A stretch of 64,000 bases of DNA, taken from the NCBI RefSeq assembly GCF_009905375.1, contig NC_133648.1:28923552-28987551 (forward strand), given 5' to 3'. The notes beneath the pieces are model-generated. The model searched no databases. It worked only from the letters and a program-made list of their open reading frames with translations, and was not told the origin of the DNA. Position 1 is the first letter of the stretch. The number at the start of each line of letters is the position of its first letter. This document shows, one piece after another, positions 46,171 to 58,286 of the stretch. Made by a program: the position numbers and the translations under genes. Source of the DNA: Apium graveolens. Lineage: Eukaryota > Streptophyta > Magnoliopsida > Apiales > Apiaceae.

Positions 46171-47650
46171 AAGGCTAATGTTCTCAAGATTGCTGGACCG
46201 CCGTCTCTCCCAGCACCATCTGCTCAACCCAGAGCTAGGACCTTTAACATGATGATGAAAGATGCGGTGCAAGATGTGGACGTGGTAGCAAGTATGCTTG
46301 TTATAAACTCAGTAGAAGTAAAAGTTTTTATGGATTCTGGAGCAACTAGATCTTTTATCTCTGAAAGTATTCTTGATAAGTTAAATTGTGTTGCGTACCC
46401 TCTAGAACCTAATTTGATTATAGAGGTAGCAAATCAAGAAAAAGTTATTGCTAGCAAGATTTGTCCTGATTGTGATGTGACTATAGAAGGTCGGCACTTT
46501 TCTGCTGACTTAATTCCCTTTAAGTTAGGAGAATTTGAGGTCATACTAGGAATGGATTGGTTGTCAAAACATGAAGCGCAAATAGAATGTAAAAGTAAAA
46601 AGGTGAAGTTAAGAACCAAGGAGGGAGAAGAGGTGATATTTAAAGGAAAGAGGCAAGAGAAGAAATTTCTAACGGCTATTGAGGCAAGAAGATTATTACG
46701 TCAAGGATGCGAAGTTTATTTGGCTCATGTCGTGGACGTGGAGAAAGAATCTGTGAAGATCGAGGATATTCCGGTAGTAAGAGATTTTTCGGATGTATTT
46801 CCTGATGAATTGCCTAGACGACCTCCAGACAGAGAGATCGAGTTTACGATTGAGTTGGCTCCTGGAACAGAACCAGTGTCAAAAGCTCCCTATCGCATGG
46901 CGCCGGTCGAGATGAAGGAATTGGCAGCTCAGTTGCAAGAATTGTTAGATAAAGGAGTGATCCGACCGAGTGTATCCCCGTGGGGCGCACCGGTGTTATT
47001 TGTAAAGAAAAATGATGGAAGTATGAGGTTGTGCATAGATTACCGCGAACTGAATAAATTGACGATCAAGAATAAGTACCCTCTACCGTGGATCGATGAC
47101 TTGTTTGACCAGTTAAAAGGAGCTTCGTGTCTCTCAAAGATTGATTTAAGGTCTAGGTATCACCAATTAAAGATTAAAGCGGAAGATATACCCAAGACAG
47201 CGTTTCGAACGAGATACGGACACTATGAGTTTTTGGTTTGGCTTGACGAATACGCTAGCTGCATTTATGGATCTTATGAATAGAGTGTTCAAGCTGTATT
47301 TGGATAAGTTCGTTATTGTGTTTATTAATTTACTCCAAGACGGAAGGAGATCATAAGGAGCATTTGAGGATTTCTTTGGAAATTCTGCGAAAAGAGAAGC
47401 TGTATGCTAAGTTTTCAAAGTGCGAATTTTGGCTAAAGGAAGTGCAATTTCTTGGTCATGTAGTTAATAAAGAAGGAATCAAAGTGGACCCAGCCAAGAT
47501 AGAAGCTGTAATGAATTGGGAAAGACCCAAGACTCCTACGGAAGTCAGAAGTTTCCTGGGATTAGCCGGATATTATAGGAGATTTGTGCAAGATTTCTCT
47601 AAGATTGCCGTTCCGTTGACAAGAAAGAATGAGAAGTTTGTATGGACAGA
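46171..47650 (+). pseudogene. Element F protease and reverse transcriptase
   Basis: Protease: [12 protein letters not shown] with catalytic Asp codon at 46,333, then [93 protein letters not shown]. Two deletions damage it: about 8 bp near 47,235 in the motif before TNAPAAF, and about 11 bp near 47,325 that removes the two catalytic aspartates of the F-I-D-D motif. RT resumes as [14 protein letters not shown] and [24 protein letters not shown] at 47,652 ends this part. This copy cannot encode an active polymerase. Confidence 0.9.
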
Positions 47651-48100
47651 ATAGTGCGAGGAAAGCTTCCAAGAGCTAAAGAAGAGGCTGGTAACCGCCC
47701 CAGTGTTGGTATTACCAGATGAAAAAGGGGAATTGGTGATATTCAGTGATGCTTCATATAAAGGACTTGGATGTGTGTTAATGCAACACGGGAAGGTAAT
47801 AGCATATACATCAAGGCAACTCAAGCCACACGAGCAAAAGTATCCAACGCATGATTTGGAATTGGCAGCAATTGTGTTTGCCCTTAAAATTTCGAGGCAT
47901 TATTTGTACGGGGAAAAGTGCGAGATTTATACGGATCATAAAAGTTTAAAGTATATCTTTACCCAGAAAGAATTGAATATGCGACAAAGAAGATGGTTGG
48001 AATTGATCAAAGATTATGATTGTGCGATAAACTATCATCCTGGAAAGGCAAATGTGGTAGCTGATGCTTTAAGTCGAAAAGAAAGGTTGAATATGTTAAT
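47651..48100 (+). pseudogene. Element F RNase H
   Basis: Gypsy RNase H in the frame open from 47,703: [16 protein letters not shown] with the first Asp, [15 protein letters not shown] with the Glu, and [14 protein letters not shown] with the next Asp. It ends [20 protein letters not shown]. The domain itself is intact. It is isolated by the TAG at 47,652 and the RT deletions. Confidence 0.9.
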
Positions 48101-49622
48101 ATCATCAGAAGAATTGATCAAGGACTTTGAAAAGATGGAAATAGAGGTGCAGACTCCAGAATGTGGAGGTGAAGCTATATATGCAATGTTGTTTCAACCT
48201 GAGATTTTGGAAAAGATTCGATGCTGTCAAGAGCAAGTGATGAATCGCGAAAAGGATAAGTTGATGGGAGAAGAAATTAAAGCTCAAAAAGATGGAAAAG
48301 GAATATACTGTGTTAACTCACTTATTTGGATACCTAGTGTCGTGGAACTAAAGTACGGGATTTTGCAAGAAGCGTATAACTCGAGATTTTCAATGCACCC
48401 TGGAAGTACGAAAATGTACCAGGATTTAAAAGAAAGTTATTGGTGGCCAAACATGAAGAAGGAAATTGCGGAATGGATAAGTAAATGTTATACGTACCAA
48501 AGAGTCAAAGCGGAACATCAAAGGCCAAGCGGATTGCTTCAGCCACTGGATATACCCGAATGGAAATAGGAACATATAGTGATGGATTTCATGGTAGGAT
48601 TACCTAAAACCAAGTCAAATCATGATGCGATTTGGGTGGTAATCGATCGGTTAACAAAGTCAGCACATTTCTAGCCGATGAATGAAAGGTTTTCGTTGGA
48701 AAAGTTGGTCAAATTGTATGTGGATGAGATTGTGATGCGTCATGGAGTTCCTGTGTCTATCGTGTCCAATAGAGATCCAAGGTTTAACTTGAGATTTTGG
48801 CGACAATTCCATGATCATTTGGGAACTAAGTTGAAAATGAGTACGGCATATCATCCGCAGACAGACGGACAAAGTGAAAGGACAATTCAGACAACTGAAG
48901 ATATGTTGCGAACCTGTGCAATAGATTTCAAAGGAAATTGGGACGATCATTTGCCCTTAATTGAGTTTTCCTACAACAACAACTATCACGCGAGTATTGG
49001 CATGCCTCCTTATGAAGCGTTGTATGGAAGAAAGTGTAGGTCCCCTACTTATTGGGACGAAGTTGGTGAGCGCAAATTAATTGTCCCAGAGCTAGTTCAA
49101 CAAACGAAGGAAAAGGTCGAAATGATTCGAAAGAGATTAATTGCAGCTCAAGATCGACAAGCAAACTACACAAATCAAGAACGTAAAGATGTGCAATTTG
49201 AATCTGGAGACAAAATCTTGTTAAAGATATCTCCTTGGAAGGGTTTAACCCGATTCGGAAAGAAAGGAAAGTTGAGTCCTAGGTATATTGGACCATTTGA
49301 AGTATTGCGTCGAGTTGGGAAAGTGGCATATGAGTTGGTGCTACCTCCGCAAATGCAACATCTGTACAATGTATTTCATGTATCTCTTCTAAAGAAGTAT
49401 AATGCTGATACGAGCCATGTGATCAAGTTGGAACCAGTGGAAATCCAACTACATTTGTCCTATATGGAACAGCCAGTTCGAATTTTGGATCGAAAAGAGA
49501 GGACGCTTAGAAATAAAGTTGTACCTCTAGTTAGAGTGTTATGGAGTAATCCATTAGTCGAAGAATCGACTTGGGAATTAGAAAGCGAAATGAAAGAAAA
49601 GTATCCCCATCTATTTGCTTAG
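48101..49622 (+). pseudogene. Element F integrase and chromodomain
   Basis: Zinc domain: [20 protein letters not shown], then KCYTYQ, where the last expected Cys is Tyr. Core: MDFMVGLPKTKSNHD has the first Asp. The second reads VSNRDPRF, with Asn (AAT at 48,768) for the catalytic Asp. HPQTDGQSERTIQ has the Glu. TAG stops lie at 48,567 and 48,672. From 48,678 the frame is open to 49,622 through KGLTRFGKKGKLSPRYIGPF and VFHVSLLKKY. It ends with a chromodomain-like tail (VRILDRKERTLRNKVVPLVR, WELESEMKEKYPHLF) that would guide integration to marked chromatin. Confidence 0.9.
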
Positions 49623-49649
49623 ATTAGATTCTGGGGACAGAATCCTTTT

Positions 49650-49662
49650 AAGGAGGGTAGAT
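49650..49662 (+). other. Polypurine tract of element F
   Basis: AAGGAGGGTAGAT ends directly before the 3' LTR start TGTGACG. Confidence 0.85.
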
Positions 49663-52600
49663 TGTGACGACTGAGAATTTTGCGACGTAATTAAGTCAAT
49701 AAAGTATGTGTTATGTGATGTGATTATAATTATGTGACTAAGTGCTGATTAATTGTCTTTTCTGTATATTAGAATATAGGAGCGTAAATAAAAACGTTCC
49801 AATTTAAAAAGTCAGCTTAGAAGTTAAGCTGTGGTGTCGGGCCGTCAGGTAGAACGGAACCCGTCCTAATAAGGAATTAAAAAATATAGAATGTGAATTA
49901 TGTGCGATTGAATGAAATGAATATTTAAATAAAGTATTTCGTCCTAAGTGACGTGTTAATTGGTAAAGATAATGAGAAGCGTAATCAAAACGCTGAGCGT
50001 CGGGGCGTCAGGCTGAACGTGACCCGGTACGCGTAGAAAAGGATAAAGATTAAAGAGGGATAAATTCTATGATCAGACCTGAGTTGTTATGTGATTATAT
50101 ATGTGAGATTGTTGTCTGTGTGCATGACTATGTGTTCTGTAACATTTTTATGAATTTAAAAGGGATTATGTGATTTAAATAAAGGTTTAATTAACCTTCG
50201 CGCATTTTTATAAAATCATCCGAGTAAGATAAAAACATGGGATTTGTTTTGATATCTTCATAGTAGTCCTAGAGACTTTTTAAAAATGATGAGTGGATTT
50301 ATTTGGTGGTCTTTGCATTTTTAAATTGATTTTATGTGGAAAAATGTTATTATTAAGGCAAGCTTGCGAAATTCATATAAAATCAACCGTCCGCTCAAAA
50401 ATCTATTATGAGTAACGGTTAAAAAGCTAATTTCGAGATCTACGTGTTAAAATTGTCACTTACAATATTTCCGACTTTCCGAGAGAGATATATTTTATAT
50501 CTAATTTTTGTTACATTTGAGTAAAAAGAAAAGGGACATATAAGCATAAAAAGAATTAGTAAAGTACAAGTTTGCCCTTGTTTTGGTGGTATATAAATCC
50601 ATTTCTCCCCCCCCCCTTTTATTTTTCCTCCCCATGCACCCACTCTCCCCTTCTCTTTTCTTTCTCATCCCTCTCTCTCGAACACTCTCACTCTCTCTCT
50701 CGGCTCTCTCCATCTCTCATCTCTCTCTCTTGCATGCAACACTCAAACCTCACTCAAACTCAAAGATATTACTCTCCTTAGTCTCTACTTTTGGTATACA
50801 TCTCACTTGTCATTTGCATGTAAGTGTTGTGTAAGTATTTTGATGATTAATCACTATGGTGGTGTTCAAGGAAATTGATTTCTTGATACAAAACTATAAG
50901 AGTGAATTCAAGAGATTTTTGGGGTCATAAACTCGAGATGAGACCCGTTATGGGCTCTCTCAAGTTCGACCACCACCGGCTATGATCCAAGGAGAGCCGG
51001 TGGAGTTTCTATGATATGATAATTTGATTTTTAAGCTTTGCATGTTATGGTTTCTTGAAAGTTTGAAAAAGGGTTTTGTATTTTTCTGAAACTCAAGTAT
51101 GTGATTGATAAAATGATTGCATTGATTGTTTTAGGAAGTAAATGGATGTGTGTAAGTGATTGTTGCTTAGATAATCAAAAATTAAGGTTTGCATGTTGGG
51201 TTATACCTCGACTTTGTGCTAATTAAAAGGGGAATTGAATTTGATGACTTGATCATAGCTTAGTTAATATATCAAGTAATTGCATGTTAGTTTTAAAGAA
51301 GATCAAGTTATGCATGTCAATGTTTAGTCCTTGAGTTGTGAATTTGATTTTTGCCGAATGGAAAATGAGTTTAAAAGGGGTTAATTTGATGATTAAGTGA
51401 ATGCATGTTGATTGAATGAATTGATTAAAGTTGAATTCACTAGGTAATGCTTGGTTTTGGTGTTTAATGAATTGAATGATTAATTTAAGGACTAAAACAA
51501 GTGGGAAATGTGATATATAACTTTGCATGTCAAAATTTATCCTTGCATGCATGATTATTGGAAAACCTGAATGGATTTTATGCTTAAGAAAGAGAATTAA
51601 GTTGATTTCTTTGCTAATTATCTTAAGTGGCTAGTAAGAACTTGATTGCATGACAAAGATTGGGGTGGTGTTTATGTTCGAATTTTGATAATTAAAAGAA
51701 GGTGTTGATTTTCATTCTTAATGTGATTATGATTCGGATTTTTGATTAAAAAGGATGAGGTTAAAGTGAGTAAATGACTCTTGTGAATTGCATTAGTTGT
51801 GTTTGATTATATGAGATTGAAATGGAATATACATGGTTGTGTTTTGTATGTATGGTTCGAATTAAGGAATAAAAGAAAAAGGGAATTAAATCGTTTGTTA
51901 TTAAGAGCTATAAGTGATAGTTATGGTCGTAAAAGAGTTATATTAGTGTGATTTGAGAAAAAGCTAAGGTTAAGCAAATACGCTTTGATTGTTAAGTATA
52001 TAAGGATATAAAAGTTACGAGAAAGGGATATGATATGTGCTATGTGCTTATGTGTATAAGCTATAATCGTATACTCGAGTCAAAGATATAATCGAGTTAT
52101 CGTATGGAGTGATCATTCCGGAGAGTTGAGAAACTGATTGAGATTTTGATTCTTATTGTAGATTCGGAGCGTGAGGGAATTCTGGCTAGGAAAGGAAAGG
52201 ATATACTAGGTGGCAATAGTTCAACCTTCAGGAAAGCAAATTCAGGCAAGTAACTCTGATTACTTGTGTAAACGATTATAAAGAGAATGTTGTTCATACC
52301 ATGTAGAGTATAGAACTGTTTAACTTGTGAAACCTTGATATTGGTTTGAGATACCCTGTCTTTAATCTTGATAAACTGCTTACTGATTCAACCTTTGATA
52401 ATCTGTCCTTTATGTTCAAGTTAATTATTAAGCCATGAATCGTATTGAACCATGTAATTATTCTTGTTAACCCTGTTTAATGATACCTTATTTCCTGATC
52501 ACCCTATTGATCCCTAAACAGATGTTGATCCTTCTAACTTAAGTGCCTTGTTATCCTTGATACAGAATCCTTATGAATTATTCCTTGTTTATCTTTGAAT

Positions 52601-53764
52601 CACTCCCTGAACTTTGTTTATCTTAAAATCTGACTTAAGAATGAGTTTCAACTTGAAAGAGTCCGAATGATTTCATATTCTTGGTAATGATAAAATGGAT
52701 TTTGAAAACCTAATTGTTTTCCAACTTAAGGTTTTCTAAATGAATTCCTGATGGATTGGATTGGGACGTAAGAGGCTAGTGGGATTAGTCCAGTCATGGT
52801 AAGATGCTAGCGGGGCTAGTCCAACTTAAGGCTGAAATTATGCCAATTGGTACCTTAAAGACCGGAATAGAGGTCGGTACGGGCTGATCACCCGTATTAT
52901 AATGGAATGGAAAGATAAAGTGATCCAATCAAGGGTTCTAAATGATTATTTTAAGAGGAAAAGAAAAAGAAATGAAACTTTCTGTTCAGTAAATTGATTC
53001 TTGAAAATGAAAATGGTTTACATTGCTTTGAAAAGAGTTGATTATGTTAATGTGAAGCTTGAAGCTCGAGAACCCTGATTCTTAAATCTTTTAATCATAT
53101 GATTGATTCCGTATAATGAAATACTGTTGTTTTCCTCTTTTGAAAGATCTATTCTGATCCTTTAATGATTTGTGATGAATGTTGGCTACATCCTTCGTTG
53201 AGCCTTGTTCCTTAAAAGCTCCATATTATTCCTTCAAAACCTTTCCTTAACCCAAAAAGCTAGAAATCTGCCACCTAGAACAAACAAAAGTAGAATGCCC
53301 TGAGTATGGTAAAGTGTATTATGGAATTGATATTGTAGAACTGCTTTATAGTTACTTGCTGAGTTTTATACTCATATGTTTTGTTTTAATCTAACCATGG
53401 CAGTTAAGCAAGAAGATGGCCAGGCTTAGGCGCACTGCTCGTAAGAGCGTACCTGGTGGTCCCTACCGTGTTGAGGGCTTTCGGCTGCCAGAGCAGGTAG
53501 TGGTATTTATGAGTGAGCTCGCACCTAGAAGGAAATGTTTAAAGATACAATTGGTTATCTGTCGTTTCCCAGCCGGAATCGATATTGTTTATTTAATAAT
53601 ATTTTGGGTTTGTAAGTTATATTTTATGATTGGTAGTTGTAATCTTGTCTCATATTTTATCCTGTTGATCCTGTTAGTAGTTAATCGTGGTTTATGCTTA
53701 TTTAATTACTAGATTAGAGGTGTGTGAGTCCTCATTTCCTAACCCCGAGATTGAGGGCGTCACA
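49663..53764 (+). repeat. 3' LTR of element F
   Basis: 4,102 bp, nearly identical to the 5' LTR. It carries the less decayed version of exon 1 (ATG 53,416, with TARKS), a TATA box at 50,590-50,597 and the hairpin at 50,973-51,003. It ends CGTCACA at 53,764 before the TSD. Confidence 0.95.
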
Positions 53765-53769
53765 CATAT
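53765..53769. other. Target-site duplication of element F, right
   Basis: CATAT, identical to 39,770-39,774. Confidence 0.93.
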
Positions 53770-54809
53770 GCACATATATACACACACATAGAGGATACCA
53801 GCCACCAAGTAAAGCCATAAGCAGCTTCTTACAAATAAAATATGCAAAAAAAATTGATCTTAGTTTCTATTTGTGGTCGTTTCACCAGTTATCCAGATAT
53901 TGGGATTCTCTAAGGGATTCCCAGCCAGGTCTTAGTGTCAGGCAATTGTGTGTGTGTGATTTATACTATATGAAGAATGCAACAAGCACTTCTTATAAAT
54001 TAGAAAGTAATTTTAATAAATCTATTCAGCCAAGTAAACAAAGACTTAAGTCACATAGTAAGAACCCTGAGTATTGCACATAATCATTCCACTTGTGTTA
54101 TTACAAACTCACATTTGATTAGATTAAAATAATCAACCACTTCAGTTTATATTAATCTACTTCTCACTGTACTTTATCAAGACACAGTACAAACTGTTTG
54201 TAATTCTCATAGTCAAGAAGCAGTATAACACATCACAGAGAACTTTCAAAATCATCTTATTTCAGATGAGCATTTAAGAAAGATTATCACTGATCTGATT
54301 AAAGTTTATACCATAAGTTTTATTATATTGCAAATTTTAAGACTCATGTAATTTAACCATTAAACAATCTTACTATCTTGATTCACATTTTCAATTTAAC
54401 CTTTTTAAGTGAACTAGTCATATCTCTTTAAATGATTAAGAATTGTTCATGTAATTCTAACAGTCCACACATTTATAGCAAGGAACTAGATTTGAATTGC
54501 TTAGAGAATAAATATATAGACAAGATAATTCAAACACATAAACAGTCATGTTGAGATCATACACTAAGCATATAACAGGCTAAATCACATTTCTCAATAC
54601 CAGGTCATAGCCTTGAAGCAACTCATTCCAACTTTAAGTTAGATTGGTTTAGTGATTTAATCTACAAAAGTTCTTATATACCAGAAATAACAGCAACTTA
54701 CTTCTGACTTTTAAAAGAAAAATATCCTGATTTATCACTTAATCAAATTAAGTACAAATAATCAAATCAACACACTGCTGATAACTCAGCTAATTCAAAA
54801 CTGATTAAA

Positions 54810-55175
54810 ATAATTGTTGACAATATATCACTGGAACTCTCAAATAATCCACTAAGCAATCAAGTTTATAATATTTGAACTTAAACAATTTTGTTAATGC
54901 ATTTCTGGAACTATCAGTTAATCCAACAGCAATCAAGTTTCATAGTTCAAATCAAATAAATCTTGTCAATATATCACTGGAATTCTCAACAGCAATTAAG
55001 TTTCTTATGTTAAATCAAAACAACTCTGTCAACACATCACTGGATTTCTCAATTAATCCACCAACAGTTAATTTTAACAACAAAATGAACTTATATCTTA
55101 CTGGAACTCCAACAGCAATCAAGTTTCTCAATTTAAATCTAAACAACACTGTTAATTAACCACTGATACTTAGTT
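54810..55175. repeat. Degenerate minisatellite in the element E spacer
   Basis: Five to six units of about 60-73 bp. Each contains a version of CACTGGAATTCTCAA and, in most copies, AACAGCAATCAAGTTTCT. They are partly deleted relative to each other. The plus-strand reading frame across it (54,875-55,159) is repetitive Asn/Leu/Thr and is not considered a gene. Confidence 0.75.
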
Positions 55176-55919
55176 AATTCATCCATAAGATTAATCGAAT
55201 GAATGAAGTTAATTTTGTCAAAACACAGTTGATAACTCAGGAAGATTACTTATACAGTTTAATTACAAGGACAAAATCAAAACAGACATTTCATTCGGTT
55301 CAAGTAAACCATCAAACCAAATTTCAATTAACTTTATTTATCAAAAACATCGAATCAAAAAAAAACTTTAATCACAACTTAAGAACAATCAATTGATCCA
55401 CAGATCAATCATTTACATATTTAATCCCAGATAATCACATAGCTACTCACTGAATCAATTTTGAGTTTACAAGAAACATACCTGAGTCCATGGCATTGGA
55501 AACGTTCATGAACACTTACCTGACTCAACTCGTCTGACCCCGAGTTGAGTGACTCGGTGAGTTAACTCGGTAACTCGTCCGAGTTGACACAACTGAGTCA
55601 TGCCGATTCCTTCACCAATCAATCTTTTTCTCCTCGATCTACCATTTATGCTTTCTCCTTCTTCGTTTACCCTGCAAAAACCGCTCAATACATCGAGTTA
55701 GGGTTTCAAAACTTCATCGATTTCAGTCGAATTAAAAGTATATATATATTAAACGGACGTATATATGTATTTTGATTCAAAACCCTAGTTCAATTGATTT
55801 GAACTCGAGTGTTTTAATCGAAATCTCTTCGATTTGCCCAAACTGAAGCTTCGATTTAATCGAGTTTTGATTAAATCGCTTAAAGATATATGTATAGTAT
55901 CTGAAAATCGAGGTTAAAA

Positions 55920-56110
55920 GTGTTTTGAGTGAAGGGATTCGATGAACTCATCGGAAAACCGAAAGCGGCAGCTAGGGTTTTTGAGAGAGAAACGAGAGAG
56001 AAAGAGGCGAGAGGAGAGATTGTATGAACAGTGTAACCCTGGTTTGTACGTATATATATTTGATATATAATGGACGGATGAGATTAGACTGAGATAGGAA
56101 TGAACGGTTT
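55920..56110 (-). promoter_or_regulatory. Promoter- and leader-like block in the element E spacer
   Basis: On the minus strand: an AT-rich TATATA stretch (about 56,050-56,075), then a CT-rich leader (TCTCTCCTCTCGCCTCTTTC and on), then AAAACCCTAGC (a telo-box found in many plant leaders), then ATG near 55,953 starting a 23-codon ORF (MSSSNPFTQ). It is either an internal promoter of E or a captured host gene start. Confidence 0.4.
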
Positions 56111-56574
56111 AGATTTTTAGGGTTATAAGAAATGGGTTGGGTTGTTTTAATTTGGGCTGGATAAAATTAAAGGCCCGAAATTTTTAAAGGGAATATAGAT
56201 GTATTTGTATATTGGGTTGGGCTTATCTAAAAAATAAGATAGAAAATAGAACTTTTTATTTTTAGAAAAGTAATTAAAAGCTATTTTCGAATTAATATAT
56301 ATATATATTTATTTATATATATGTATATATTTAGAGAAAAATTTAGAACAATTAAGGAGTAATAATATTTAATTTATTTTAAAATAAATTTCTTTTCAAT
56401 GCACTTAGTCCATTTAATATCTCAAAATTCGATCAATAAATATTTATTGATAAATCTGAATTATTGAGAGAATAAATAGATAGTAGAAAAGAAGTTTTTT
56501 TTATTTTAAAATAGATTTATATATATATAATTGTTTACTCACAATATAAATAATATATTTAGAGAATATATTAT

Positions 56575-57186
56575 TTATTTTAAGTATTCCAACATTCCTA
56601 AATCCAAACGGAGTTTAGTGAATCTGTCAGAATTTAATGGTTTTGTAAAGATGTCAGCGATGTTATACTCGGTTTCAATATGAGTCATTTTTATATCGCC
56701 TTTGTTGACATGATCACGTAAAAAATGATGTCTCACATCTATGTGTTTGGATCTAGAGTGTAGCACGGGATTTTTACTTAAATCAATCGCACTCGTATTA
56801 TCACATAAAATAGAGATTACATCAAATTTTGTGTTATAGTATGCCAATGTTTGTTTCATCCACAGTATTTGTGCACAACATTTGGCAGCAACTATATACT
56901 CAGCGTGGTGGATATAGATACAGAATTTTGTTTCTTTGAAACCATGAAACTAAACATCCACCCAGAAACTGACACGTACCACTTGTACTTTTTCTGTCGA
57001 CTAAATGTCCAGCATAGTCTGAATCAGAATAACAAGTCAAGTCAAATGGTATTCCTTTAGGATACCAAAGACCAATATTTGTGGTACCTTTTAGATATCT
57101 CAGTATGTTTTTTACCGCGGATAAGTGAGATTCTTTTGGTGCTACTTGAAATCTAGCACATTTGCCAACACTATATTGTATATCAG
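56575..57186 (-). pseudogene. Element E RNase H
   Basis: Minus strand: after a TGA at 57,184-57,186, where SRPDIQYS is expected, the sequence runs SVGKCARFQVAPKES, YLKGTTNIGLWYPKG, YSDSDYAGHLVDRKSTSGTC. It is broken near 56,940-56,860, where the Glu motif should be. Then from 56,859 it reads LCDNTSAIDLSKNP, HIDVRHHFLRDHV and NIADIFTKPL, ending at 56,575. The fold elements are present but the frame is split. Confidence 0.88.
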
Positions 57187-58286
57187 GTCAACTTGCGGTA
57201 ATGTATAATAAACTACCAATCATTCCTCGATATTTCTTAGTGTCAACGGAAATTTCTTTCGGATCCTCCGTTAGTTTGTCAGATGTTGACATAGGTGTGG
57301 AAATTGGTTTGTAATTTTCCATTTCAAATTTCTTTAGCATTTCATTACAATAGTTTGATTGTGAAATATGAATGCCCTCGTCAGATTGTCTTATTTGCAA
57401 TCCCAAAAAGAAATTTAATTCACCCATCATACTCATCTCAAATTCTTTGCTCATATAGTCAGAGAATTCTTTACATAGTGCATCATTGGTTGAACCAAAT
57501 ATGATGTCATCTACATATATTTGTACAAGCAAGATATTATTTGTTTCTTGTCTTGTAAATAAGGTTTTATCAGCCGTTCCCATTTTAAAATTATTTTCTA
57601 ACAGGAATTTGCTTAACCTTTTATACCAGGCTCTTGGGGCTTGTTTTAATCCGTATAGAGCTTTGTATAATTTGTATACATAATCTGGATATGTTGCATC
57701 TTCAAAGCCGGGAGGTTGTTTAACATATACTTCTTCTTCTAGTATCCCTTTTAAAAATGCAGATTTTACATCCATTTGATATACTTTAAAATTCTTATGA
57801 CATGCAAAAGCTAATAGCATACGAATTGACTCAATCCGTGCTACCGGTGCATATGTTTCATCAAAGTCTATACCTTCCATTTGAGTATAGCCTTGTGCAA
57901 CTATTTCGCACAACAGTTCCATTTTCATCTAACTTATTTCTAAATACCCATTTAGTTCCAATTATGGAAGTATTTTTGGGTTTTCGAACAAGTTCTCGAA
58001 CTTTTCTACGAGAGAATTGGGTTAATTCTTCCTGCATTGCAGAGATCCAATCTTCGTCTAGCAAAGCTTCTTTAGCGGTCTTAGGTTCTATTTGTGATAG
58101 AAAACTAAGGTGATTCACAATGTTTTGAACTTGTGACCGCGTTTGAACTCCTTTAGTTAAATCTCCTAGAACATTGTCTAAAGGATGACTTCTAATATTT
58201 GGAACATCTTTAGGTGGTTCAATATCTGTTTTTAACAATTTTAGTGGATTTGTTGGGGGTGATGGTCCAAAATCCACATTTTTGAA
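57187..58286 (-). pseudogene. Element E linker and reverse transcriptase
   Basis: The linker (DFGPSPPTNPLKLLKTDIEP) precedes [36 protein letters not shown] frameshift near 57,905 leads to [47 protein letters not shown] and the intact YVDD (57,506-57,517 on the complementary strand), then [11 protein letters not shown]. The TGA after ITAS at 57,184 replaces an Arg codon (C-to-T type). Apart from one frameshift and that stop the polymerase is well preserved. Confidence 0.9.

Larger units (their letters stand above)
39775..53764 (+). mobile_element. Element F: chromodomain Ty3/gypsy element with 4.1-kb LTRs
   Basis: Complete: TSD CATAT, LTRs starting TGTGACG and ending CGTCACA, PBS at 43,883, gag, PR, RT, RNase H, IN and chromodomain on the plus strand, and a purine tract at 49,650-49,662. 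Total 13,990 bp. The chromodomain at the pol end and tRNA-iMet PBS suggest a Tekay/Del-like chromovirus. LTRs differ by 8 substitutions in the first roughly 275 bp, mostly G/A or C/T. It also carries an unusual spliced ORF beginning within the LTR. Confidence 0.95.
53770..56574 (-). other. Element E spacer between RNase H and the F insertion
   Basis: 2.8 kb without a recognisable gene. It contains a degenerate minisatellite (54,810-55,175), a cluster of ACTCGG/CCGAGT motifs (55,515-55,605), a block that on the minus strand looks like a plant promoter and leader (about 56,110-55,940) and AT runs (55,740-55,752, 56,303-56,335). Confidence 0.6.

Noticed and set aside
54875..55159. 94-codon repetitive frame in the E spacer
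   Set aside because: Generated by the minisatellite, on the strand opposite to E.
55942..56067. 41-codon plus-strand ORF (MNSSENRKRQ...)
   Set aside because: It is antisense to E and is the complement of the CT-rich leader-like block. No domain.
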